From Methanosarcina horonobensis HB-1 = JCM 15518 (GTDB taxonomy: Archaea > Halobacteriota > Methanosarcinia > Methanosarcinales > Methanosarcinaceae): a stretch of DNA of 64,000 bases. This document shows, piece after piece, positions 28,441 to 37,321 of this stretch. The notes beneath the pieces were generated by a model that had not been told where the DNA came from, ran no database searches, and saw nothing but the letters and a program-made list of their open reading frames with translations. Made by a program: the position numbers and the translations under genes. Numbering within the stretch: position 1 is the stretch's first letter; each line of letters begins with the position of its first letter. Location of the stretch: assembly GCF_000970285.1 (NCBI RefSeq), contig NZ_CP009516.1, positions 3,637,036-3,701,035 of the forward strand, read 5' to 3'.

Positions 28441-28584
28441 TTATCCAATTTCTCTTTTCAGGTAGTGCCAGAAAGCCCATACACAGACCAGCTCCCAGCC
28501 TTCAGCACCATATCTGTTGAGGTCTTCTGTAGTTCCTCTGCCTAATTTAAGAATTGGAACACATTTATATTCAAATTTTTTCAC
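28441..28584 (-). CDS. Small DUF4177-like protein (47 residues)
   Basis: GTG at 28582-28584 follows GGAG with 7-nt spacing; the frame ends at TAA 28441-28443. The peptide KKFEYKCVPILKLG followed by LNRYGAEGWELVCVW is the core of the DUF4177 family (small beta-strand proteins with an AEGWELV motif). Function unknown. It sits between the two aIF1A/zinc-ribbon modules and is on the same strand. Confidence 0.75.
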   Translation of the reverse strand: MKKFEYKCVPILKLGRGTTEDLNRYGAEGWELVCVWAFWHYLKREIG

Positions 28585-28903
28585 GTAATCTCTCCGGATT
28601 TAATTTATTTTTAACAAATCTTCTGATTTTAAGTAGAAATGGTAGAAAAAGCCTCCCATAATCGGCAATAAGATTATCTGTAAACATGGGTGTAATGCGT
28701 GTTAAACCGGGCATAATAGATGAAACAGTAAAAAGCCTGAAAAGGATAAGCAGGAGACGAAAAGAGTAGAAAACTCTTGAAATAGCTCCGAATAGATGCA
28801 GAATAATTGAAAAGAGGGAGATGAGAGGTTTAACCGTTTCGCTGGTTAAAACCAACTGGATCAAGGTATTTTTTTTGTTAGTTAAATTTCGAAATTTTAT
28901 CCA
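28585..28903. other. Spacer between DUF4177 gene and aIF1A copy 2
   Basis: About 320 nt. A 27-codon plus-strand frame (MGVMRVKPGIIDETVK) has no ribosome site or family match. Nothing else is recognised. Confidence 0.35.
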
Positions 28904-29248
28904 TTATTTCAGATAGCCTTTGCGTTCGAGCCATTCTATTTGAGGTCTTGTATACTTCCAGATGACATCAGCTTTTGAATCCTGAATTTCCCACGGAGTT
29001 GCAATTACGATATCACCTTCACGAATCCACATCTTCTTATTCTTAGATCCGGGGATTCTCCCCATTCGGACAACGCCGTCCATACACTGTAAATTGACTC
29101 TCTTTGAACCTAAAAGACTGCCTACCGTTGCCAGCACTTCATGGTTCTCCTTACGTGGAGTACGCACTCTTGTCACTTCCTGAGTGCTGGGTGCAGCGTT
29201 TGCTGTTCCTTCTCTTCTCTTTCTCATGTTGCTTCTATAGTTAGCCAG
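28904..29248 (-). CDS. eif1A: Archaeal translation initiation factor 1A, copy 2; apparent CUG start
   Basis: About 114 residues, roughly 85% identical by eye to copy 1 over the OB-fold ([20 protein letters not shown] and [18 protein letters not shown]). CTG at 29246-29248 follows GAGG with the same 7-nt spacing as copy 1 and gives (M)ANYRSNM. An ATG at 29227 seven codons later has no ribosome site and would remove the shared ANYRS, so CUG is preferred. The basic N-terminal tail (RKRREG) differs most between copies, as is usual for this factor. Confidence 0.9.
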   Translation of the reverse strand: MANYRSNMRKRREGTANAAPSTQEVTRVRTPRKENHEVLATVGSLLGSKRVNLQCMDGVVRMGRIPGSKNKKMWIREGDIVIATPWEIQDSKADVIWKYTRPQIEWLERKGYLK

Positions 29249-29800
29249 GTTGATTCCTCGTTTATTTTGATTTTGAATTTTTAGTTTTTGAATTTTGATT
29301 TAGAGTTCAGTTTAGGTGCTGATCAAATTCGTAGCTTAAATTCTTCTGACATGCCTTATGGTGTATTGAACCTTTCTACCTTTAACGATTCTCTGCAGGT
29401 ACTTTAGTCTGAAAGTTCATAAACGGATAAGAAATTAAAAACCCTTAAAAAACATAAAAGGCCTGAAAAATTTACAAATCCGAAACCTCAAAAAATTGCT
29501 TTATTAGGGATCCTATCCACCCAATCCATGATCCCCTAAAAAGAGGTTTGAAAATTATTGTATATTGTATCAACACTTTAAATAAATTTTTGCTGAAATA
29601 AGATCTTTTAATGAAATATGACTTTAATTAGTAAATTAAGTGGCAGCTTTAAGTAATTATCGCTCAATACCAGATTCATGGAATTAAGGGTTGATACCCT
29701 CACCAGAGTATAATGAATAAAACAAAAACATAGATTAAAAAGTGGAGCAGTGTTGCTGTAATACGTTACAGAACAACACCTTGTATAGAGAAGTTTAAAT
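29249..29800. other. Spacer between aIF1A copy 2 and zinc-ribbon copy C
   Basis: About 550 nt, AT-rich, with simple direct repeats such as TTTTGAATTTTTAGTTTTTG near 29270. No gene seen. It corresponds to the 250-bp spacer between copy A and aIF1A copy 1 but is not clearly alignable. Confidence 0.4.
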
Positions 29801-30025
29801 TTAGAACTTTCTGTGGTTTGGAAGGCAATCTCTACAGTAAACCGGCCGTCCTTCTGTTGGTTTGAACGGAACTTCGGTCTCAACACCGCAGTCAGAACAG
29901 GTAACCTTGTGCATTTCTCTGGGGCCGCTGTTGCCGCCTCTGAAACCACCACGGTTGCCGTCTCTGGGGCCGCCCCGGTTGCTGTCTCTTCCCCTATAGG
30001 AGTTTCCTCTGTCATTAAAACCCAT
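29801..30025 (-). CDS. CxxC-x17-CxxC small zinc-ribbon protein, copy C
   Basis: 74 residues, differing from copy A at only about two positions (S10 to Y and N to H near the C-terminus). The near identity extends through the DNA of the coding region, while flanks differ, implying recent duplication or gene conversion. Cys pairs CSDC and CRDC are intact. The ATG at 30025 follows GGAGGTGA with 7-nt spacing; an in-frame upstream ATG lies in the conserved leader and is not used. Confidence 0.88.
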   Translation of the reverse strand: MGFNDRGNSYRGRDSNRGGPRDGNRGGFRGGNSGPREMHKVTCSDCGVETEVPFKPTEGRPVYCRDCLPNHRKF

Positions 30026-30178
30026 TTTTGTTTCACCTCCGCTTATAGCGGATAAATCATGATCATAAAAATATGATTGGATATAATTCATTATTTAAAA
30101 ACAAAAGTGGAGTTTTTAATAACAGATTATATTTCTCATTATTTTTACTAATTCTACAATCTTTTTATGATATATAAA
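30026..30178 (-). promoter_or_regulatory. Promoter and structured leader of zinc-ribbon copy C
   Basis: TATA box TTTATATA at 30171-30178; predicted RNA start near 30148. The stem TTAAAAAC/GTTTTTAA lies at 30095-30102 and 30112-30119. The SD-proximal hairpin CCGC-TATAA-GCGG at 30039-30051 is fully Watson-Crick and its 3' arm runs into GGAGGTGA. Confidence 0.7.
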
Positions 30179-30351
30179 GTTAATCAATAAAATGTTAGAA
30201 AATAGAGAGGTAATCCTGTCTAGAAAAAATATAAAAAGAAGCTGAAGTACACAAACTGTATCTTAGAATAAATAGGTAAGATTGGAAACCCTCTTCCCAT
30301 CAGGCCTCCAGAGAAAAGCTTGGAATAGAAAATTGTTAGAATTCCGGGATT

Positions 30352-30576
30352 TTAGAACTTCCTGTGTTTCGGAAGACAATCCCTGCAGTAAACCGGTCTT
30401 CCTTCAATTGGCTTGAACGGAACCTGGGTCTCAACTCCGCAGTCAGAGCAAACTGCAGGGTAAAGTTCTCTTGGGCCGCTGTTACCGCCTCTGAAACCTC
30501 CGCGGTTGCTGTCTCTTGAGCCACCCCGGTTACTATCTCTCCCTCGGAAGGAATTTCCTCTGTCACTAAAACTCAC
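30352..30576 (-). CDS. CxxC-x17-CxxC small zinc-ribbon protein, copy D; GUG start
   Basis: 74 residues. The most diverged copy: SFSDRGNSFRGRDSNRGG tail, CSDC and CRDC separated by 17 residues, loop PFKPIEGRPVY. It starts at GTG 30576, 7 nt after GGAGGTGA; the other three copies use ATG at the same place. It is the most upstream gene of the second module. Confidence 0.86.
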   Translation of the reverse strand: MSFSDRGNSFRGRDSNRGGSRDSNRGGFRGGNSGPRELYPAVCSDCGVETQVPFKPIEGRPVYCRDCLPKHRKF

Positions 30577-30736
30577 TCTTGTTTCACCTCCGCTTATGGC
30601 GGATACCTTTAAGCTTGCCATAAAAATAAGATCCTATACAATTCTTATATTAAAAACAAAAATGAAGTTTTTAATAACAGAATATATGATTCTTTATTTT
30701 TACTGCCAATATGACCCTATCGTTATAATATATAAG
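30577..30736 (-). promoter_or_regulatory. Promoter and structured leader of zinc-ribbon copy D
   Basis: TATA box TTATATATTA at about 30727-30736; predicted RNA start near 30701-30705, just before AAAATAAAGA (30691-30700). The stem ATTAAAAAC/GTTTTTAAT lies at 30649-30657 and 30667-30675. The SD-proximal hairpin is CCGC-CATAA-GCGG at 30590-30602. Confidence 0.7.
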
Positions 30737-30888
30737 TTTATCTCAAATAAACGGCGTATAAGGAGAAGCTTTCCGGGCAAGCCGAAGCTTTATTTGCTTC
30801 AATTTGACCAGTAAACTAAAGGGAATAGAAAGAAACAAAGAGATGAGTAAGAGAATTGATTTATAAATAGAAACAAAATAACCTATTG

Positions 30889-31215
30889 ATGAGCTATTAT
30901 TATTTACTATTACTTGCGATATTATTTGAGGTCTGCGGAACAACCTGCATGAAATTATCCGAGGGCTTTTCAAAACTGATTCCCTCAGTTTTGATTTTCG
31001 TATTTTATGCAATCAGTTTCTTTTTCTTTACCCTTGCTCTTAAAGGAATAGATGTAAGCATTGCGTATGCGGTATGGGCAGGGCTGGGGACTGCCTTTAT
31101 AACAATAGTCGGAATTTTCTGGTTCAGGGAACCTGCCTCTGCCCTCAAGACAATTTCTCTTGTCGTTGTAGTTGCAGGAGTTATCGGGCTTCACCTGAGT
31201 GATAAAGTAACATAA
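30889..31215 (+). CDS. Small multidrug resistance (SMR/EmrE-type) transporter
   Basis: About 108 residues with four hydrophobic helices. The membrane-embedded Glu lies in LLLAILFEVCGTTCMKLSEGF, and the helix 3 motif is AYAVWAGLGTAFIT. SMR proteins export cationic compounds by proton antiport as dimers. Only one SMR gene is present, which fits a homodimer. ATG 30889 was chosen; a TTG directly before it is possible. It diverges from zinc-ribbon copy D. Confidence 0.9.
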   Translation: MSYYYLLLLAILFEVCGTTCMKLSEGFSKLIPSVLIFVFYAISFFFFTLALKGIDVSIAYAVWAGLGTAFITIVGIFWFREPASALKTISLVVVVAGVIGLHLSDKVT

Positions 31216-31246
31216 TTGACCTGGTACTGACAACCTTATTGAAAGA

Positions 31247-31810
31247 CTACGTACAAGCCGAAGCTGAAGCTTTGACATAAGCTGGAATTTTAAAGTTCTT
31301 CGGTTCCTGACAAAAAGAAGACCTCAGCTCGGGCTTCAAAGTTTTTAGCCACAACACAAACCCTAAAATTTTGTTCCCCGTCCTTGTACTGAGCTCTTCA
31401 ACCCTGAAATAATCAATCTCAAAACTGCAGTCTACAAGCAGGAACACAAGCTCTTTTTCGGAGAAATGATGTGCAATAAACTCAACATCTCCTATTAAAG
31501 ATAACCTCAGGGTTTCAGGACTCTGAATGCTTCCCAAGTTATCCTGACTCTATCCTGCAGACGGCACAGAGGTTAAAAAAGCCTGCATGACTGCAACATC
31601 GAAACTTGATTCCTGGAAGGGAAGATCAGAAGCATTTCCGAGCTTAAATTTAACCCTTCCCTCTGTCTTCTTATCCGAATCCAGGCTTTTTACAACAGTT
31701 TCTGAAAGCTGAAAGCCTTATTGCTTCAATATTTATATCTATCTCTGTTACCGAATATCCCAGAGAAGCAAGCAAAAGAGCAAAGGATAGAGTAAAAGAA
31801 AAATCATGAG
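31247..31810 (-). pseudogene. Frameshifted class I SAM methyltransferase
   Basis: Methyltransferase pieces occur in three frames on the minus strand: LLLASLGYSVTEIDINIEAI (about 31800-31730), VKFKLGNASDLPFQESSFDV (about 31690-31600) and DRVRITWEAFRVLKP (about 31560-31515), then GDVEFIAHHFSEKELVFLL and a C-terminal beta region (31500-31247). At least two frameshifts separate them. The order matches a complete methyltransferase, so the gene was once functional. Confidence 0.75.
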
Positions 31811-32858
31811 GCTGGAAAAAAAGTGGAAAAAATAAAAAAATTAAAAAACTGAAGGGGTAGGTAAATTGTCTGGAAATCAATAAAGATATTTCAGGCAACT
31901 CCTGAATCCGCCCTACAGGTGTCGCCTGAAAAATGCTTATTGTTAAGGGTTAACCCTGTTAAAGCAGACTTTGACACCGCCTCAGTACTGTTTAATTCAG
32001 GGTTGTAGTCCCGCAATTGGCCTGTGACAACCTGTCCAGGTCACAAGATATTATCTTCGCGGGATAACTCAGCGGCCTCTGCTGCAGAGTTCCGGAAGGA
32101 ATCGGACCGTTGACATCAATATAGATGCAACAGAAGCCGCTGTTTCAGGATGGAAATGCCCTTAACATTCAGGTTTGTTTCTCAATGTTTTTGGAGTACT
32201 TACTTTTTGGAGATTTGTTCCTCTCTGTTTTTTGAGACCTTTATTCATTCGTGTTTTTAAAGACCTTTATTTCCTTCACAGTTTTAAAGATCTTTTAATC
32301 CCAGCAGGTTGTTTCAAAGCTTTTAGTTTCGCTTTATCCGAAAAACCATTTGGGACTAGAATCTCATATTGTAAAATTAGAATATAAGTATACTTTTTGT
32401 AATAGTTCGGTTACCTTACCTATTCAATGCTTTTAAAGCTTGATAATGCTTTATTTTCCTTGATAAAAGATCTGCACAATTTATAATAAATAGAGAGTGG
32501 ATATGATTTCTTCGATTAACAGACAAGAGTTCTATAAAAAAATAAGTAAATCCTGATCCTTCACCATCCTTCTAAGTATCGTTAAATGTGCAAAATAAGC
32601 TGTAAATAGCAACGAAGATGATTTGGAGGTCTGAAAAGACTTTAACCTTCAGGTTCAGGCCTTGAAACTTAAAATAGTCTGATAAACTACCTGCGCTTAG
32701 TGGGAAAAACCTGAAGTATTGAGTTGAAGAGAGAAATAACTCTTTTTAATTACCTCCATTCATATTATTCGAACAATCTGAAAACATCCAGACATCAAAA
32801 CTTTCGAGATTCTGGAAAAGAAATAGTATAAGGCACAGAACCAGCATAGTATCTTTTG
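31811..32858. other. 1 kb intergenic region with possible further gene debris
   Basis: A piece near 32110-32165 on the plus strand reads VDINIDATEAAVSG, resembling the EIDINIEAI segment of the broken methyltransferase, so a second decayed copy is possible. The remainder is AT-rich with CTTTATTCATTCGTGTTTTT-like direct repeats near 32240 and no gene. Confidence 0.35.
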
Positions 32859-34190
32859 ATGGAACCGAGTTCGGAAACTTCCTCAGCAGATGGAAAAGCA
32901 CTTTTTCCTCTATATACCATAACATTTATCGGAACCCTCGGGTTCGGCATCATACTTACTTTTCTCGTATACCTTGTAACTGACTATGGAGGCAACGCTC
33001 TTATTTACGGCATTCTTGCATCCACTTACCCTGCTTTCCAGCTTATTGGAGCTCCCGTTCTCGGAAGGTGGTCTGACCTTTACGGAAGGAAGAAGATTTT
33101 ACTGCTGAGCCAGGTTGGAACTCTTCTTGCATGGGTTATTTTTCTTATTGCCCTGTTCTTTCCTGTAATCCCGCTGCTGGAAGTAGAATCCGACATGCTG
33201 GGAACTTTTACAGTTACTCTTCCTCTGTTCGCTCTCTTTTTCGCAAGGGCTCTTGACGGCGCTACAGGAGGAAATATTTCAGTTGCTAACGCTTATCTTG
33301 CTGATCTCACTTCAGAAGAAGAGAGAAATAAAAACTACGGAAGGATGTCTGTCGCCTCAAACCTAGGATATGTCTTTGGCCCTGCAATTGCCGGAATCCT
33401 TGGGACAACCATTTATGGCGAACTTTTGCCCGTGTCCGTAGCCCTGCTTATTTCTGTCATAGGAACCTTTATCGTACTTTTTCTGCTCCCTGATTCCCGT
33501 CCCTGCGCTATTGAAGAATACCCAGAATCCGCAGGCATCAGAAAAGTACTTGGGCAGGAACAGAAAGAATGCTATGAGGTTGAAGGGGGGAGTAAAATAA
33601 AATTTAGCGAGGCTTTCAAACTTGAATACATCCCTTTTATGCTCATTGTTTATTTTCTTATTTTCCTTGGCTTCAATATATATTATACTGCATTCCCGGT
33701 CTTTGCTGCTGTTGCCCTTCAATGGAGCCCTGCCGAACTGGGCATATACTTTTCCGTAATTAGTGCACTTATGGCGTTTGTGCAGGGCCCCGTCCTTGCA
33801 AAGCTTGCAAAGAAATATAGAGAATCAATCTTGGTTGTTGTCGGCGGCTTCATTCTGGGCCTTCAGTTCATCCTGATAGTTCCCGGAAACCTCTTCCTCT
33901 TATACTTAGCAGCTGTCTTTTTTGCTTTCGGGAACGGGATCATGTGGCCTTCCATTCTCTCTATCCTCTCTAAATTTGCAGGAAAAAAATACCAGGGATC
34001 TGTTCAGGGATTCGCCATGAGCACAAGCAGCCTTGCAAGCATAATCGGGCTTCTTGCAGGAGGCCTGCTTTATACGCAGCTGGGAGTGATCTCCTTCCTG
34101 ATAGCAGCTGCAATAATATATCTTGTAGTTTTCTTTTCATTCAGGCTTATAAGAATCGAAAGAATAAAAGCGGAAAGAAATGGCAATTGA
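32859..34190 (+). CDS. MFS drug-exporter-like transporter
   Basis: About 443 residues with 12 predicted membrane helices. MFS motif A appears as GRWSDLYGRKKILLLSQ near residue 68, and a motif C-like GPAIAGILGTTIYGELL near residue 170. A central cytoplasmic loop of about 50 residues (IEEYPESAGIRKV onward) separates the two six-helix bundles, and the C-terminal half has KLAKKYRE. Probably a proton-coupled exporter; the substrate is unknown. It stands alone with long flanks. Confidence 0.87.
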   Translation: MEPSSETSSADGKALFPLYTITFIGTLGFGIILTFLVYLVTDYGGNALIYGILASTYPAFQLIGAPVLGRWSDLYGRKKILLLSQVGTLLAWVIFLIALFFPVIPLLEVESDMLGTFTVTLPLFALFFARALDGATGGNISVANAYLADLTSEEERNKNYGRMSVASNLGYVFGPAIAGILGTTIYGELLPVSVALLISVIGTFIVLFLLPDSRPCAIEEYPESAGIRKVLGQEQKECYEVEGGSKIKFSEAFKLEYIPFMLIVYFLIFLGFNIYYTAFPVFAAVALQWSPAELGIYFSVISALMAFVQGPVLAKLAKKYRESILVVVGGFILGLQFILIVPGNLFLLYLAAVFFAFGNGIMWPSILSILSKFAGKKYQGSVQGFAMSTSSLASIIGLLAGGLLYTQLGVISFLIAAAIIYLVVFFSFRLIRIERIKAERNGN

Positions 34191-34344
34191 GAAAATTTCA
34201 ACCGAATCTTCCAAAAATAATTGGACCTACAAAACGGGCACGGAAAAACTAAATCCAGAGTATATAATCACGGAAAACAAGGAAAAAGGGTAATATTGCA
34301 GCTTAGTCTTTTTGAGCACAGCGAAAAGGACAGGATACGGCTGC

Positions 34345-34382
34345 GGTTACGTCGTAACCCTCAGAAAATCTTCGATTTTCTG
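34345..34382. repeat. Two adjacent perfect hairpins
   Basis: GGTTAC/GTAACC (34345-34350 with 34354-34359, 3-nt loop) is followed at once by CAGAAAATC/GATTTTCTG (34362-34370 with 34374-34382, 3-nt loop). Located 150 nt after the MFS gene and 130 nt before the hydrolase gene. Could be a terminator pair or a dispersed intergenic palindromic repeat. Confidence 0.65.
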
Positions 34383-34510
34383 TGACTCTGGAGCACAATT
34401 CGGGATGGAAACCTCTTCACCCGTGCTTCCTTTCTTCTGTAATATAACAGCTAAAAATACCGATCATTACTTATTCATATAAATATTATATTGGCTTACC
34501 AAATTAACAA

Positions 34511-36535
34511 ATGGTGTGGATGATAAAGCATTGGAATTACCACAGTTACGGCATAGATTTGACTACTCATTCACCGGGACACTCGGCAATTAATCCGGGA
34601 AGAAATGCATACATCCTTATCCTTGGTCTGGTAATTATTTTCCTGACCCTCAATTCGGCATCTGCTTTTCCTATAAATTCAGTTGTTGCTTCAAACTTTA
34701 GCGGTCCTACTGATTCAGGAGAGCTAGAGGTCTTTATGGACGGGGCCGTAAATACACAGCTCAAGGCCCATCATATTCCCGGAGCAACCGTAGCTGTGGT
34801 CAAAGATGGACAGGTCATTTTTGCCAAGGGCTATGGTTATGCCGATATCGATGAACGCAAGCAAGTAGCTGGAAATCAAACTCTCTTCCGTGTAGGCTCT
34901 GTCAGCAAACTCTTCATATGGACAGCAGTAATGCAGCTTGCTGAACAGGGAAAGCTGGATCTTGATGCCGATGTTAACATATATCTCAAGGACTTTCAGA
35001 TTCCTTCTACCTATTCCAGGCCTATTACCCTCAAGAATCTCATGTCCCATACATCGGGCTTCGAGGATTTAGCCATTGGAGGACGTGTTTTTGTGCGCAG
35101 TTCAACTGATATCATGCCGCTGGACGAGTACCTGAAAAAAGAAATGCCTGCTCGAGTGCGCCCTCCTGGAGAACTAACCGCCTACTCGAACTATGGCTCT
35201 GACCTGGCTGCATATATTGTTGAGCAGGCATCGGGAATGCCATTTGATAAGTATGTGGAACAGAATATCCTGCTTCCGCTGGACATGAACAATACAACAT
35301 TCGACCAGCCCCTACCATCCAGGCTGGCTTCGAACATGTCCAATGGATATGTTTATGAGGACAACGCTTACATAGCAAAGCCTTTTGAATACTTGCAGGT
35401 ATGGCCGGCAGGCTCTATGAGTTCCACCTCAGAGGATATGGCAAAATTCATGATTGCCCATCTTCAAAACGGAAAGTATGGCAATAGCCGTATACTGCAG
35501 GAGGATACGGCACAGCAAATGCACAGCAGTCTCTTCAAAAACGATCCCGGAGTTAGCGGCATAGCATACGGGTTCTTGGAGATGAATCCGGACAAACCGA
35601 GAGTTATAGGGCATGGGGGCGACACTATCCTGTTCCATACCCAGCTGGTGCTGATACCCGAAAGCCAACTTGGACTGTTTATTTCCTGTAACGAACAGGC
35701 TAGCGAATCAGCCGTCAACGAGCTATGGCAGGTTTTTATGGATTATTACTATCCACTGCCTCTTTCCTCAGTACATGAACCCATCTCCGGCTTTGAACAG
35801 AATGCAGGCCTCTTTGCTGGAAGCTACCGCCCAACAAGGAGCGCCTACACCAATTTCGAAAAATTAGCCTCTCTCTTCCAGGAGGTAAGGGTATCTCCAG
35901 GCCCGAATGATACTCTGATAACTTCCCAGCTATTCCAGGGGTCAAAAAAATGGATAGAGGTAAAACCGCTGACTTTCATTCCCGCTGATGGTCTGCCTTC
36001 CCGGGACGGGCTGGTCTTCGGCAAAGATAGCGAGGGTCATATCAATTATCTCTTCATGAAACTGAATCCCACGACTGCCTATGAGAAAGTGCCCTGGCAC
36101 GATGATATCAATATTAATCTTTCCCTGTTGGGAGGTTGCATTCTCCTATTCTTGTCGACGCTTATCTGGCCGATGAGATTGATTACCAAGCGCTCCCCTT
36201 GGAAGCCAAAAAAGCCTGCCACAATTGCCAGATTGTTTGCAGGTGGAGCCAGCATGATTAACTTTCTGTTCCTGGTGGGATTAATATCTCTTTTTTTGGC
36301 TAAGCCAGAAGATGCAGAATTCCTATACTCTATCACTACCTTCTTAATAGTCCTCCTGGCAATCGCCCTGATAGCTGCAATTCTAGCACTTAGCTCTGTT
36401 GCATTCGCAGTCCTTGCATGGAAAAATAGCTACTGGGATCTTTCTGCAAGAATTCATTACAGTCTTGTGGTTCTGGCTCTGCTGGCGTTTGTCTGGTGGC
36501 TGAATAACTGGAATTTTCTTGGGTTCAAGCTCTAA
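34511..36535 (+). CDS. Secreted/membrane-anchored beta-lactamase-family serine hydrolase
   Basis: 674 residues. N-terminal hydrophobic signal ILILGLVIIFLTLNSASA, then a class C beta-lactamase/PBP4*-like domain (residues about 75-430): catalytic SVSK near residue 137, YSNYG near residue 226 and HGG (VIGHGGD) near residue 366. A beta-rich linker follows, then about four C-terminal membrane helices from residue 540. Archaea lack murein, so the substrate is probably a peptide or ester. Start is ATG 34511 or 34520; no clear ribosome site. Confidence 0.85.
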   Translation: MVWMIKHWNYHSYGIDLTTHSPGHSAINPGRNAYILILGLVIIFLTLNSASAFPINSVVASNFSGPTDSGELEVFMDGAVNTQLKAHHIPGATVAVVKDGQVIFAKGYGYADIDERKQVAGNQTLFRVGSVSKLFIWTAVMQLAEQGKLDLDADVNIYLKDFQIPSTYSRPITLKNLMSHTSGFEDLAIGGRVFVRSSTDIMPLDEYLKKEMPARVRPPGELTAYSNYGSDLAAYIVEQASGMPFDKYVEQNILLPLDMNNTTFDQPLPSRLASNMSNGYVYEDNAYIAKPFEYLQVWPAGSMSSTSEDMAKFMIAHLQNGKYGNSRILQEDTAQQMHSSLFKNDPGVSGIAYGFLEMNPDKPRVIGHGGDTILFHTQLVLIPESQLGLFISCNEQASESAVNELWQVFMDYYYPLPLSSVHEPISGFEQNAGLFAGSYRPTRSAYTNFEKLASLFQEVRVSPGPNDTLITSQLFQGSKKWIEVKPLTFIPADGLPSRDGLVFGKDSEGHINYLFMKLNPTTAYEKVPWHDDININLSLLGGCILLFLSTLIWPMRLITKRSPWKPKKPATIARLFAGGASMINFLFLVGLISLFLAKPEDAEFLYSITTFLIVLLAIALIAAILALSSVAFAVLAWKNSYWDLSARIHYSLVVLALLAFVWWLNNWNFLGFKL

Positions 36536-36918
36536 TTTAATCTCATGCCGACGGGAATTTGACCAATTCTAGAGTTCATACACTTGTCGAGGGGGAAAGT
36601 GCTTGGTACTCAGAAACTTCCTAATTATTTAATTTAAGGAATTGAAGAATTCATCGGGATTCAAAGGTCTATCAGGATTCAAGGATTCATAACGCATTCC
36701 TGACCACAGTTTTCCAGGAAACTCCAGGGAAAAGATTCAATAATTAATTCTGAACATTCAGAAGATTAATTTAGGATATCCAGTAAATCAATTCCAATAC
36801 AGATTCGCAACTTGGCTTTAAAAAGAATTCAAATTAATAGAATTAAAAAAGAAATTATTTTCAACGAGAAACTGCGAATAAATTGCATAAAATAGTCAAA
36901 GTTGAAAAATAATTTATT
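36536..36918. other. Intergenic region, nothing recognised
   Basis: About 380 nt, AT-rich, with short direct repeats of ATCAGGATTCAAGGATTCAT type near 36660-36690. No gene or fold seen. Confidence 0.4.
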
Positions 36919-37230
36919 TTGAACAATCAGCGAGCAGTAGGGGCGAAATGGTATGGGATGGCCTATAACTTCCGGATACTACATAATAGAGGACATGAAT
37001 TCAAGATCTTCGGCTCAAGCGCCTCTCTGCCCTACTTAAATGAAATCCCGACGACTGCACTCTCCTACTTCTTCAGGGAAAGAAAAGTTACAGATATCGT
37101 TGGGGACAGAGACCCCGTTGTAATCCAGAAGCAATGGATCTCTACACAGGCAAAACAAAGAAATGAGGCTCATGTTACTTCCATCCTGAAGTCAATGAAA
37201 ACAGCTGGCGAAAGTACGAGCAGCAGATAA
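36919..37230 (+). CDS. Hypothetical protein, not recognised
   Basis: Up to 103 residues from TTG 36919, or 90 residues from ATG 36958. Codon use resembles neighbours, and the sequence has aromatic and charged residues in protein-like balance (AYNFRILHNRGHEFKIFG, TALSYFFRERKVTDIVG). No membrane helix, Cys motif or known domain is seen, and no convincing ribosome site. It could be a fragment of a larger gene. Confidence 0.4.
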   Translation: MNNQRAVGAKWYGMAYNFRILHNRGHEFKIFGSSASLPYLNEIPTTALSYFFRERKVTDIVGDRDPVVIQKQWISTQAKQRNEAHVTSILKSMKTAGESTSSR

Positions 37231-37321
37231 AGCAAAACGTTGTCTTGAAGGTAAAGAAAAGATAAGCCAGGACTGCTTTTCAGGACATACTGCTCTTCAG
37301 GGAGCAGAGCAGCTCAAAGTA

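Noticed and set aside
28571-28864. 97-codon minus-strand frame overlapping the DUF4177 gene
   Set aside because: It is in another frame of the better supported DUF4177 gene and has no ribosome site.
32060-32110. tRNA-like GC-rich stretch
   Set aside because: No complete cloverleaf and no T-loop GGTTCRANNCC sequence could be found.
34724-36336. Several antisense frames inside the serine hydrolase gene
   Set aside because: They are shadows of a well supported coding frame with catalytic motifs.
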